Assembly: GCA_007130865.1 (NCBI GenBank)
Contig: SLRR01000169.1
Location: forward strand, 1 to 45,681
DNA from: Spirochaeta sp.
GTDB lineage: Bacteria; Spirochaetota; Spirochaetia; DSM-27196; Alkalispirochaetaceae
Reading direction: 5' to 3'
Length of the DNA: 45,681 nt
A program made the position numbers and the translations under genes. The notes below the pieces were generated by a model. It worked only from the letters and a program-made list of their open reading frames with translations, was not told the DNA's origin and ran no database searches. Below, piece after piece: positions 36,707 to 43,197 of the stretch; within the stretch, counting starts at the first letter, position 1; each line of letters starts with the position of its first letter.

Positions 36707-37087
36707 GCCGCCCGACGACACCGCCGGCGCCACAAGCACCGGCAGGTCTCCCCGGCGCGACCCGATCAGCACCACCAGCACCAGCACCGGTACGGTAAAC
36801 ACCGGGATGCCGGACCTCCCGGCCAGGACGTACCCCGCCAGAGCCGCAGCTATCGGCAGAAGCAGGAGCTTTACCAGGGCACGCACGGAGGAACCGCGGC
36901 TCGTCCTGATCCGAACCACGTCGCCCGGGTGCGGCTCGATTCCCTCCGGTACAGCCACCCGTATCTCCCGGCCCCGCATCGCGCAGGCGCGCCCGCCACA
37001 CACGCGGCACGCCGCGCTTCCGATAGCGACCCGTGCCTCGCGAGCACCGTAATCATAACTGCAGACCCGTCCCACGTGGGTGCTCAC
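36671..37087 (-). CDS. RseC/MucC-like membrane protein
   Basis: A 138-residue small membrane protein. Cysteines 9, 27, 30 and 35 (CRVCGGRAC) match the Cys cluster of the RseC family, and two membrane helices follow (about 70-90 and 92-110). RseC proteins are linked to envelope stress or to redox complexes such as Rnf/Rsx. The start is GTG at 37087, overlapping the stop of the upstream gene by four bases. Its 3' end overlaps lipB by 36 bases in convergent orientation. No sigma-E or Rnf gene is in the window. Confidence 0.72.
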   Translation of the reverse strand: MSTHVGRVCSYDYGAREARVAIGSAACRVCGGRACAMRGREIRVAVPEGIEPHPGDVVRIRTSRGSSVRALVKLLLLPIAAALAGYVLAGRSGIPVFTVPVLVLVVLIGSRRGDLPVLVAPAVSSGGSGSELAGVFER

Positions 37088-38082
37088 GCCGGTTTTTTCC
37101 CCGTTTTACCTGTACTCGGCGGAGGCTCGCAGGGCACCTGCAGCGCCTCGAATCCGGTGACGTACCCGGTACCGGGATCCACCTCCAGCAGTACTCCCTG
37201 GAGCTGCAGGTCATCCCAGCATTCCTCCGACTTCGCGGGTATGCGGGTGAGGTACTTGCGAATCTCCGGAGCCGGGGCGTAACCTCCAACGCTGCCGCGG
37301 CTGCCCGTCCGCCCGGCGTCGCAGATCACCGCCGTGCCGGAAGGCATCACCTGGGCGTCGGCGGTCTGCACCCGCTGGCCGCTTCCGATGACGGCTGTCA
37401 CCATCCCGTCGGCGTGGTGGAACATCGTATACTTTTCCGCGGTAGTGGTGGCGTGAAAATCCACGATGATCACCGAGGCGTTTCGGCGGATACGATCCAC
37501 CACGTTGGACAAGTGCTGGAAGGGATTGCTCCCGTGAATTCGGTCATACCCGGACTGCCCGATCAAGCTGATCACGCCCACCTGGATCGCCGGCGTGACG
37601 GGTTCCTCTGCGTCACCGGTCGTCTCACTCGCGGCGGAAGGCGGAGGAGAGCCGTCATCGGGACCGCGCGTACCGTCCTCACCGGGTTGGGTATCCGGAG
37701 CGCTCACGGTATCCGTCTCCACCGCGTCGGTCAGGGGGACAGGAAGGTCTTTCCATTCCTCGGGACGCACGGAATAGTGCCGCCACCCTCGCCCGGGCAT
37801 CTCCTGGGGAAGATTGGCGGGCCTGAGGAGGTAGTGAGCGCCGTCGATATGGTCGGCCATGTCTTTTTTAAAGAACATCTGGTCGCCGCCGGTAATCACG
37901 TCTACACCGAGTTTACGCAGTTGGATCGAATGGTTCTTCCCGATTCCGAACCCGCCGGTAATGCTGTCACCGTTGGCGATTACCAGGTCGATCTCGCGAT
38001 CGCGTCGCATCCGAGCGAGCGTTTTTTTAACACAATGGAGCCCGGGCTTTCCCACGATCTCCGCAACGTAGAGTATTCGCAT
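37084..38082 (-). CDS. YmdB-family metallophosphoesterase homologue with altered metal site
   Basis: A 332-residue member of the YmdB/TIGR00282 family; the B. subtilis enzyme is a dinuclear-metal cyclic-nucleotide phosphodiesterase. The overall order is kept: MRILYVAEIVGKPG, VIANGDSITGG, DVITGGDQMF, VDFHATTTAEK, and VQTADAQVMPSGTAVICDAG. Compared with the known ligands, position 8 is Glu instead of Asp, 39 Asp instead of Glu, 40 Ser instead of Asn, 67 Asp instead of Asn, 68 Gln instead of His, and the HxH pair before VQTAD is lost. A Pro/Glu-rich insert lies near 100-165. Start ATG 38082 fits the family. It may be inactive, or use a different metal arrangement. Confidence 0.85.
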   Translation of the reverse strand: MRILYVAEIVGKPGLHCVKKTLARMRRDREIDLVIANGDSITGGFGIGKNHSIQLRKLGVDVITGGDQMFFKKDMADHIDGAHYLLRPANLPQEMPGRGWRHYSVRPEEWKDLPVPLTDAVETDTVSAPDTQPGEDGTRGPDDGSPPPSAASETTGDAEEPVTPAIQVGVISLIGQSGYDRIHGSNPFQHLSNVVDRIRRNASVIIVDFHATTTAEKYTMFHHADGMVTAVIGSGQRVQTADAQVMPSGTAVICDAGRTGSRGSVGGYAPAPEIRKYLTRIPAKSEECWDDLQLQGVLLEVDPGTGYVTGFEALQVPCEPPPSTGKTGKKPA

Positions 38083-38155
38083 GAGAGCCGTATGGTATCC
38101 CGCCGGGGCGCACGCGTCCACCGGGCTCACCGGCCACGTTCGGCGCTGCAGCTGT

Positions 38156-38416
38156 TCAGATCAACGGCACCACCAGGTTGTTCTCGACTTCAACGCCGTC
38201 GGCTTCTCCGATCGCCGTTCGGATCGTCTCCTCGATCTTCCGACCCTCCGCCTCGTTCCTGATCCGTCCGGAAACATTGACAACGGTATTCTTCTTAAGA
38301 ATCCCGCCGCGCCGTTCCACCCGCAGATCGATCTGCATCGGATCGTCGATCGCCGGGTCCTGTTCCAGCTGTTTCCGGATTCTTCCTATCAGTTGTTCTT
38401 CATTCACCCGTGCCAT
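38156..38416 (-). CDS. Small BON-like domain protein
   Basis: An 86-residue protein with a single BON-like fold: a helix (EEQLIGRIRKQLEQDP), beta strands (QIDLRVERRGG, NTVVNVSGRI), a second helix (EAEGRKIEETIRTAIG) and a last strand (GVEVENNLVV). BON domains usually bind membranes or partners. There is no signal peptide in this reading. The ATG at 38416 has GGAGG seven bases upstream, so the longer upstream frame is rejected. Function is unknown. Confidence 0.75.
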   Translation of the reverse strand: MARVNEEQLIGRIRKQLEQDPAIDDPMQIDLRVERRGGILKKNTVVNVSGRIRNEAEGRKIEETIRTAIGEADGVEVENNLVVPLI

Positions 38417-38645
38417 GCCTCTACCTCCTGTATGGTCTGGTACGGTTTCCAGTGTACCGGCTCTTTGCCAACGCCCGTACAAGAGTTTGTGAAGAGATCG
38501 TCAAGGCGTGCCGGCCACTGGTCCATCCTCCCGATCATCGTTATATTAGGAACAGGTGCCGAGAAGGACCTCGGGCGTGGATCGTATGATCACGTCCGCA
38601 AATACAGCGTCGCCGACGGGACGCGCACTATACGGGAGGTGCCAT

Positions 38646-39140
38646 ATGCACAACCGGGACTATCTGGATCTGGGACAACTCTTTGATCAAATCTTCAAAG
38701 CTACGGAGGAATTTACCAATACCTTCGGGGACTTCGGCTTTGACTCACGCAAGAACGCGGAACACCGCAACTACTATTCGCTCTACCCCTTTCCACCGGC
38801 CAACATATACATGCTGCCGGACCGGACGATCGTCTTCGAGTTTGCGCTGGCGGGGTACCGGGACAGCGATATCTCGCTGGAATTCAGCGGAGACTTCATG
38901 GTGCTTTCCGCAAAGGCACCGGAGCAGGCTTGCGACACGGAAGAGGTGATCTTCTTCAACCGCCGCCTGAAGTACAAGACGATACCTGAGCAGAAGTACT
39001 TCGTGCCGGAAGACAAGTTCGACCGGGAGAACGCCAAGGCGGTTTTCAAGAACGGAATTCTGAAGGTATCGGTAGCCTCACGGGAAGAAATCCGCGACCC
39101 CGACGGTGTACGGATCGAGATCGTCAGCGAGGACGAATAA
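38646..39140 (+). CDS. Hsp20/alpha-crystallin small heat-shock protein
   Basis: A 164-residue chaperone that holds unfolding proteins. The alpha-crystallin domain covers about 50-150 with PPANIYMLPDRTIVFEFALAG, then FNRRLKYKTIPEQKYF and the family signature AVFKNGILKVSV. A C-terminal IEI motif, used in oligomer assembly, is present. The start is the ATG after GGGAGG; an upstream in-frame ATG at 38556 lacks support. I see no clear heat-shock operator. Confidence 0.92.
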   Translation: MHNRDYLDLGQLFDQIFKATEEFTNTFGDFGFDSRKNAEHRNYYSLYPFPPANIYMLPDRTIVFEFALAGYRDSDISLEFSGDFMVLSAKAPEQACDTEEVIFFNRRLKYKTIPEQKYFVPEDKFDRENAKAVFKNGILKVSVASREEIRDPDGVRIEIVSEDE

Positions 39141-39148
39141 CACGAGGC

Positions 39149-39176
39149 GAGCGCCGGAGGTCACCCGTCGGCGCTC
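39149..39176. other. Hairpin between convergent hsp20 and DUF2797 genes
   Basis: GAGCGCCG and its exact complement flank a 12-base loop. There is no T-run, so it is at best a weak terminator or attenuating structure. It includes the last codons of the DUF2797 gene. Confidence 0.35.
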
Positions 39177-40066
39177 ACCTCCACCACGAATCCGCTGTGG
39201 CGGCGTACGTTGAGTACTGCTCCGCCTTCAAAGATCAGGTACTGTCCCCGGATCCCCCGGAGCACGCTCTCCAGGACCGGGGACTTTGCCAGGCTCGCCG
39301 CTTTGACCTTTTGTGGTGGTTCGATCACCGGATAGGTAAGCGCCAGCGGTTCCACCGTGGCGGGTGAACGCAGGTACTGCAAGAGCTCTCGATCCCTCTC
39401 GGAGATATGGGCGCGGACGCGGTCGAGTTCGGTCTCCAGATCCAGCGGTCTCTCCGCGGGGATATCCTTGAGCATCCGCTGCCAGGCGGTGCGATCCGTG
39501 TACAGCTCCTTCAAGGCGACCTCTATCCGCCCCGCAAGCTGCCGGTAGGGAACCTCCGCGATCAGCACCGCCCAGGCGGCCCCCTGGTCGATCCACCTGG
39601 TGGGAATCTGGGTGAGCCGGGTAACGCCCACCTTGAGCGCGCTGGAAAGAGCGAAATATACCGCGTGGGGCTGGTTGTGATGGTCCTGTTCCCATTGCGG
39701 GTCGCGCCCGAGACCGAGGTGCGCTTCGCAGAGCTCCGGCTTGACGATGCACTCCGCCGCTTCCGGGGCGTCCCGGAAACAGGGGTAGCAGAACCCCTCG
39801 CCGAAGAGCCTGTTCACGGATCGGCCGCACCGTGTACAGAAGTATTCGCCGGTGTGTTCGATCCGGACCGGTTTTCCAATCAGGTCGTTAAGCGATCGCT
39901 CCGTCTCCTCCGCCGGCGGTTTGCCCGCAGCTGGACGCGGCCCCTCCAGGCGGAGGTCGTAGTGCACCGATCCGTGCCGGGCATTGTCCGGGCCGGCAGC
40001 GTTTCGCGCAACCGTGTCTCCCTCCAGACGTGCCGGCATCTTTACCAGTATTCCCCGTACTTCCAT
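39161..40066 (-). CDS. DUF2797 family protein
   Basis: A 301-residue protein. The central CTRCGRSVNRLFGEGFCYPC is a four-cysteine zinc site, followed by the family segments CEAHLGLGRDPQWEQDHH and HAVYFALSSALKVGVTR, then TRWIDQGAAWAVLIAEVPYR. The function of DUF2797 is unknown; the zinc site and basic composition would fit nucleic-acid binding. ATG 40066 (MEVRG) is chosen because the longer frame runs through the divergent HAD promoter and gene. It is convergent with hsp20. Confidence 0.83.
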   Translation of the reverse strand: MEVRGILVKMPARLEGDTVARNAAGPDNARHGSVHYDLRLEGPRPAAGKPPAEETERSLNDLIGKPVRIEHTGEYFCTRCGRSVNRLFGEGFCYPCFRDAPEAAECIVKPELCEAHLGLGRDPQWEQDHHNQPHAVYFALSSALKVGVTRLTQIPTRWIDQGAAWAVLIAEVPYRQLAGRIEVALKELYTDRTAWQRMLKDIPAERPLDLETELDRVRAHISERDRELLQYLRSPATVEPLALTYPVIEPPQKVKAASLAKSPVLESVLRGIRGQYLIFEGGAVLNVRRHSGFVVEVSADG

Positions 40067-40075
40067 TCCGGCATC

Positions 40076-40104
40076 TTGCACCACCCGGGACGGGCGCGTA
40101 CAGT
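40076..40104 (+). promoter_or_regulatory. Candidate promoter of the HAD phosphatase, leaderless spacing
   Basis: TTGCAC, 17-base spacer and TACAGT, with exactly seven bases to the ATG at 40112. No Shine-Dalgarno sequence. The site lies within the 45-base gap between divergent genes. Confidence 0.45.
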
Positions 40105-40111
40105 ACGCCCT

Positions 40112-40921
40112 ATGTACAGATTGATCGCCACGGACATCGACGACACGATCCTTTCCCCGGACGGAACGCTGCCGGAGACCAACCGGCAAGCGCTTGAACG
40201 ACTTCACTCACGGGGAATAGCGGTGGTGCTGAGTTCCGGCCGCGCTACGGTAAGCATGCAGACCGTCGCCGCGGGTATACTGCCCCCGGCGGACGACGAA
40301 TACCTTATCTCCTTCAACGGCGCTCGCGTATCGACGTTGCTCTCGGGGCACATATTGTTCGAGAAAGTACTTTCTCCGGCGACCGTAAAGGCAGTCATGG
40401 AATACGCCCGCGCAGAAGGGTTGCTCGTGCAGGGCTATCCCCGGGAGGATGGATTCATAACGGAACGACGGGACCGGAAGAGCGATATTTACACCCGGGA
40501 GACGGGGATGCCCTACAAAGTCGTACCGGATCTCCCGGAGGCGCTGCCCGAAGGGTCACCGAAGCTGCTGATAATCGACGATCCGGAAAGACTCCCAACC
40601 CACCAGAAACGGCTGCGGGAACTCGCGGAGGGAACGTTCGATGTGCTTTCATCCAAGCGGCATTACCTGGAAATCGTACCCGCCGGTGTGAGCAAGGGAG
40701 ATGCCCTGATACGGCTGGCGGAACACTTGGAGATCCCGATCGAGGAGACGATCGCTGTGGGAGACAGTCTCAACGATGTGGAGATGCTGCGCGCCGCCGG
40801 GCTCGGCGTGGCCGTCGCCAACGCACGGTCGGAGCTGAAGACGGTTGCCGACGTGGTCCTGGAACGCACCGCCGCGGACGGTGCGATCGCCGAGGTGGAG
40901 GAGCGGTTTTGGGGAGCGTAA
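40112..40921 (+). CDS. Cof-type HAD-IIB family phosphatase
   Basis: A 269-residue hydrolase. Motif I is ATDIDDTIL with the nucleophile Asp8 and Asp10, motif II LSSGR, a type IIB cap lies in the middle, the lysine is in GVSKGDAL and motif IV is VGDSLNDVEML. Such enzymes remove phosphate from sugar phosphates, flavin or pyridoxal phosphate; the substrate is not readable. It overlaps the following reductase gene by 13 bases, so both belong to one transcript, and a link to flavin metabolism is possible. Confidence 0.92.
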   Translation: MYRLIATDIDDTILSPDGTLPETNRQALERLHSRGIAVVLSSGRATVSMQTVAAGILPPADDEYLISFNGARVSTLLSGHILFEKVLSPATVKAVMEYARAEGLLVQGYPREDGFITERRDRKSDIYTRETGMPYKVVPDLPEALPEGSPKLLIIDDPERLPTHQKRLRELAEGTFDVLSSKRHYLEIVPAGVSKGDALIRLAEHLEIPIEETIAVGDSLNDVEMLRAAGLGVAVANARSELKTVADVVLERTAADGAIAEVEERFWGA

Positions 40922-42264
40922 TCATACCGGTACCACTGCGGACGCTCGCGGGAGACCGCCTGCGACGGTTGACCGTGGCGCTCCGTGCAGGCCTTCCCCG
41001 TTTTCTCGGCGGCACCGCCGACGCGGGATACGCGCATCCCCGAACACTGGCACGGAGACAGCAGGATTACCTGCGGTCGCGTCTGGCCCGATTGCATAAA
41101 AAACCGCAACGGTACCGTCTCGCCGATATCCGACGACTCGACCGCGGAAACGACCTCCCGGTGTGGGAACTCACCCTGGAAGGCCCACCGGGCGTGACCC
41201 ATCGGAGCGGCGACACGATCCTGGTCCGGTGGAGCAATCCCCCGGACCTGGTGCAACGCGTTCTGGCGCAGCTCCAGGAGGATGGCAACCGGAGGATCCT
41301 TTTCACCACGCGATCGAGCGTTTTCCAGCCGGGCCGGGTCCGCTACCTGCCGTTGCGGGAAATACTTACGCACCATCTCGAACTCTACGTAGCGTCACCG
41401 CAGCTACTCGACCACCTGGGCGTCTCCCGGGAAACGGCCGGAGCCGTCGTACCGGGTCGGGGTCTCTCTCTGGAGGAACTCCTGCGGGGAACAACAACAC
41501 TGACCGCCACGGACCTGATCCGGTTGCAGCCGCAGAATACCGCTCGCGCGTATTCGGTAAGCCGGATAGAACGATCGGTCCCGGGAACAGGGAGCCGGCG
41601 CGAGCGGGTACAGATACTGGTAAGCGCGGTGTCCACGCCGATCCGCGGGATCGACGGAACGCTTCTCCCCCGGGACGGCCGTGCCACCGCGTACTTCCGG
41701 CGGCACTGGGACGACCGGAAGTCGTCGGTCCGGCGTGAGCCGGCAGAACTGCAGGTGTGGTCGCTACGACATCCCTGGAGACTCACCGAAGAAGTCGCCG
41801 ACGGCACAAGACCGCTTATCATGATCGTTACCGGCACCGGCATTGCCGGCGTCCTCTGCCATTTGCGGGAACTCCAGACGCGCCGGCAGGTCCCGGAAGA
41901 ACCGCGGTGGCTCATCTACGGAGTACGTACCTGGCCCGACCGCGGACTGTACCCGGATGAACTCGCGGATCACCTGCGGGACGGTCGGATCACCCGCCTG
42001 GACACAGCCGAATCCCGACCGCAGTCGCAGACCCGGGGCCGCCGCGTGACGGACATGGTCCTGGAGGAGCAGACCGAAATCGCCCGCCTCCTCGCCACTG
42101 GGGCGGACCTCTATGTCTCCGGCACCCGCCCGATGGGAACGGCCGTTCGTACCCGCATCGTGCGCATCCTGGTCGATCACGGAATGGCAGCTGACGCCGA
42201 GGAAGCGCGGCGCGTACTCGCAAAGTGGGAACAGATCGGAAGGCTGCAGGTATCCGTCTCGTAA
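40909..42264 (+). CDS. Sulfite/cytochrome P450 reductase-like flavoprotein without flavodoxin domain
   Basis: A 451-residue protein resembling the FAD/NADPH half of CysJ and related diflavin reductases. The FAD motif RAYSVSR is at 213-219, the pyridine-nucleotide motif VTGTGIAGV at 317-325 and LYVSGTRPMG at 401-410. The connecting domain (about 100-200) is also recognisable. There is no flavodoxin domain, and the usual C-terminal aromatic residue that stacks on FAD is replaced by LQVSVS. The TTG start at 40909 has GGAGGAG five bases upstream and lies inside the HAD gene. Its electron acceptor is unknown. Confidence 0.78.
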   Translation: MGSVIIPVPLRTLAGDRLRRLTVALRAGLPRFLGGTADAGYAHPRTLARRQQDYLRSRLARLHKKPQRYRLADIRRLDRGNDLPVWELTLEGPPGVTHRSGDTILVRWSNPPDLVQRVLAQLQEDGNRRILFTTRSSVFQPGRVRYLPLREILTHHLELYVASPQLLDHLGVSRETAGAVVPGRGLSLEELLRGTTTLTATDLIRLQPQNTARAYSVSRIERSVPGTGSRRERVQILVSAVSTPIRGIDGTLLPRDGRATAYFRRHWDDRKSSVRREPAELQVWSLRHPWRLTEEVADGTRPLIMIVTGTGIAGVLCHLRELQTRRQVPEEPRWLIYGVRTWPDRGLYPDELADHLRDGRITRLDTAESRPQSQTRGRRVTDMVLEEQTEIARLLATGADLYVSGTRPMGTAVRTRIVRILVDHGMAADAEEARRVLAKWEQIGRLQVSVS

Positions 42265-42277
42265 ACGCCGAAAGATA

Positions 42278-42306
42278 TTGACACGGCAGCGCCGGCCCGC
42301 TAACAT
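42278..42306 (+). promoter_or_regulatory. tRNA-Leu promoter
   Basis: Perfect TTGACA, 17-base spacer and TAACAT, with the predicted start about ten bases before the mature tRNA. Confidence 0.82.
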
Positions 42307-42322
42307 CCGCGTTACACAACAA

Positions 42323-42406
42323 GCCCGAGTGGCGGAACTGGTAGACGCGCTAGGTTCAGGGTCTAGTGTCCTTACGGACGTGGAGGTTCAAGTCCTCTCT
42401 CGGGCA
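42323..42406 (+). tRNA. tRNA-Leu (anticodon CAG)
   Basis: An 84-base class II tRNA. The acceptor stem GCCCGAG pairs with CTCGGGC and the discriminator is A. The anticodon loop TTCAGGG (CAG at 42357-42359) sits on a 5-bp stem, a long variable arm TGTCCTTACGGACG follows, and the T-arm is GGAGG-TTCAAGT-CCTC. CCA is not encoded. Its last 18 bases recur twice downstream in direct orientation and three times inverted, as part of the tandem units. Confidence 0.97.
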
Positions 42407-42409
42407 TAC

Positions 42410-42442
42410 AAAAAGAGCGATCCCATCGGGGTCGCTCTTTTT
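42410..42442 (+). terminator. Intrinsic terminator of tRNA-Leu (T1)
   Basis: A 15-bp stem with one T-G wobble, an ATC loop and five T at the end. It starts four bases after the tRNA. The A-run on the other arm makes it bidirectional. Confidence 0.92.
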
Positions 42443-42451
42443 GTGTGGGGC

Positions 42452-42590
42452 CCCGAGAGAGGCTTGAAACGAAGTGCCGGCGCGACCGATAGGGAGCGCA
42501 CATCGGCATGGATGCCGATGTAGGCACGGAGGCGGGTCGAAGGGAGCGGACACGATGTCCGCGACTGGAGACCAAGTCCTCTCTCGGGCA
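42452..42590 (+). ncRNA. Tandem structured unit 1 (candidate RNA or inverted-repeat element)
   Basis: A 139-base unit. Its ends, CCCGAGAGAGGCTTG (42452-42466) and CAAGTCCTCTCTCGGG (42573-42588), pair in a 15-bp stem with one bulged T; the 3' arm is identical to the end of tRNA-Leu. Inside are P2 GTGCC/GGCAC (42474-42478 with 42523-42527), P3 GCGC/GCGC, P4 ACATCGGCAT/ATGCCGATGT (42500-42521) and P5 GCGGACA-cga-TGTCCGC (42546-42562). P3 and P4 are nested inside P2, giving a branched fold. It is followed at once by terminator T2. No promoter is visible in front, so it may depend on read-through from the tRNA, or not be an RNA gene. Strand is a guess based on terminator order. Confidence 0.55.
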
Positions 42591-42630
42591 AAGAAAAGGT
42601 CGTCGGTCGCAAGATCGGCGACCTTTTCTT
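42591..42630 (+). terminator. Intrinsic terminator after unit 1 (T2)
   Basis: A 15-bp stem with one T-G wobble (AAGAAAAGGTCGTCG and CGGCGACCTTTTCTT) and a 10-base loop. A T-rich end is present in both directions. Its sequence is unrelated to T1 although the flanks are copies. Confidence 0.88.
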
Positions 42631-42639
42631 TTGGTCGGA

Positions 42640-42778
42640 CCCGAGAGAGGACTTGAAACGTAGATGCGGCGCGAATACCTGGAGCGCGAATCGGCACGGA
42701 TGCCGATTCAGCATCGCAGACGGGTCGGAGGGAGCGGACACGATGTCCGCGGCTGGAGACCAAGTCCTCTCTCGGGCA
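42640..42778 (+). ncRNA. Tandem structured unit 2 (candidate RNA or inverted-repeat element)
   Basis: A 139-base relative of unit 1, 188 bases downstream of it. The closing stem is a perfect 16 bp, CCCGAGAGAGGACTTG (42640-42655) with CAAGTCCTCTCTCGGG (42761-42776). P2 is GATGC/GCATC (42663-42667 with 42711-42715), P3 GCGC/GCGC, P4 GAATCGGCA/TGCCGATTC (42688-42709) and P5 is identical to unit 1. Relative to unit 1, three base pairs in P2 and two in P4 change on both sides and stay paired. Terminator T3 follows directly. The body does not fit a tRNA cloverleaf and shows no open reading frame with coding character. Confidence 0.55.
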
Positions 42779-42779
42779 T

Positions 42780-42818
42780 CAAAAAAGGTGATCGGCTTCA
42801 AGTCGATCACCTTTTTTG
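42780..42818 (+). terminator. Intrinsic terminator after unit 2 (T3)
   Basis: A perfect 15-bp stem (CAAAAAAGGTGATCG and complement) with a 9-base loop and six T at the end, in both directions. Sequence again differs from T1 and T2. Confidence 0.9.
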
Positions 42819-42825
42819 TTGGGGC

Positions 42826-42844
42826 CCCGAGGAGGACTTGAACC
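42826..42844 (-). repeat. Third inverted copy of the tRNA-Leu 3' end, without a partner
   Basis: CCCGAGGAGGACTTGAACC. Read on the minus strand it begins GGTTCAAGTCCTC, identical to 13 bases of the tRNA T-arm. It is where a third unit would start, but the next 100 bases do not align with the unit body and no closing arm follows. It marks the decayed or truncated end of the array. Confidence 0.75.
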
Positions 42845-42942
42845 GAATCGCGGGCGTGCCGGAGTCGCAAAGCGACGAGGAACGCTCCGCCGCGCCGAGC
42901 GATAGCGAGGATCAGCCGCCACGGACGGCGGCGGCTCGAGCA

Positions 42943-43197
42943 TTATCGAGACTTGGCGACAAGCGGAAAGCGGTCGGGATGTTGGATCGTCTCCAAGTCC
43001 AGATCGACATCGATATCCGGCCAATAGAAGTGCTCAGGCGAGATTTCCTGAACATTGAACACCTGCGACGCCGTAGCCTCGCGAAACCACGGGAACTGAT
43101 CGTGATCGAGGAAGAACTCTCTGTCATGGTAGGCAAGCCATACCCCCTGGGGGGTCAACTGGACCACTTCAATCGGCGAAGTGACGGTTCCAGGCAT
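42943..43197 (-). CDS. DUF2442 family protein (putative antitoxin of a DUF4160/DUF2442 pair)
   Basis: An 84-residue acidic protein with the DUF2442 pattern: VVQLTPQGVWLAYHDREFFL, then FPWFREATASQVFNVQEISPEHFYWPDIDVDLDLETI in parts. Its start has AAGGAGG nine bases upstream and lies inside the last codons of the DUF4160 gene (29-base overlap). Genes of these two families are often adjacent and have been proposed as toxin-antitoxin-like pairs; that function is inferred and not shown. It borders the tRNA-tail array, a typical site for accessory genes. Confidence 0.82.
   Translation of the reverse strand: MPGTVTSPIEVVQLTPQGVWLAYHDREFFLDHDQFPWFREATASQVFNVQEISPEHFYWPDIDVDLDLETIQHPDRFPLVAKSR

Noticed and set aside
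39407-40111. Upstream extension of the HAD phosphatase frame
   Set aside because: It runs antisense through DUF2797; the family N-terminus begins at 40112.
42452-42778. Extra tRNA genes in the tandem units
   Set aside because: Only the 3' end matches tRNA-Leu. The bodies have no D-arm or anticodon loop of the right size and the closing stem is 15-16 bp instead of 7.
42389-42779. CRISPR-like array, because an 18-base sequence repeats at about 186-base spacing
   Set aside because: Spacing is far too long, the intervening bodies are related to each other, inverted copies are present, and no cas gene is near.
42356-42870. Minus-strand reading frames with repeated peptides across the array
   Set aside because: They only translate the repeated RNA-like units and terminators; no ribosome site and no coding pattern.
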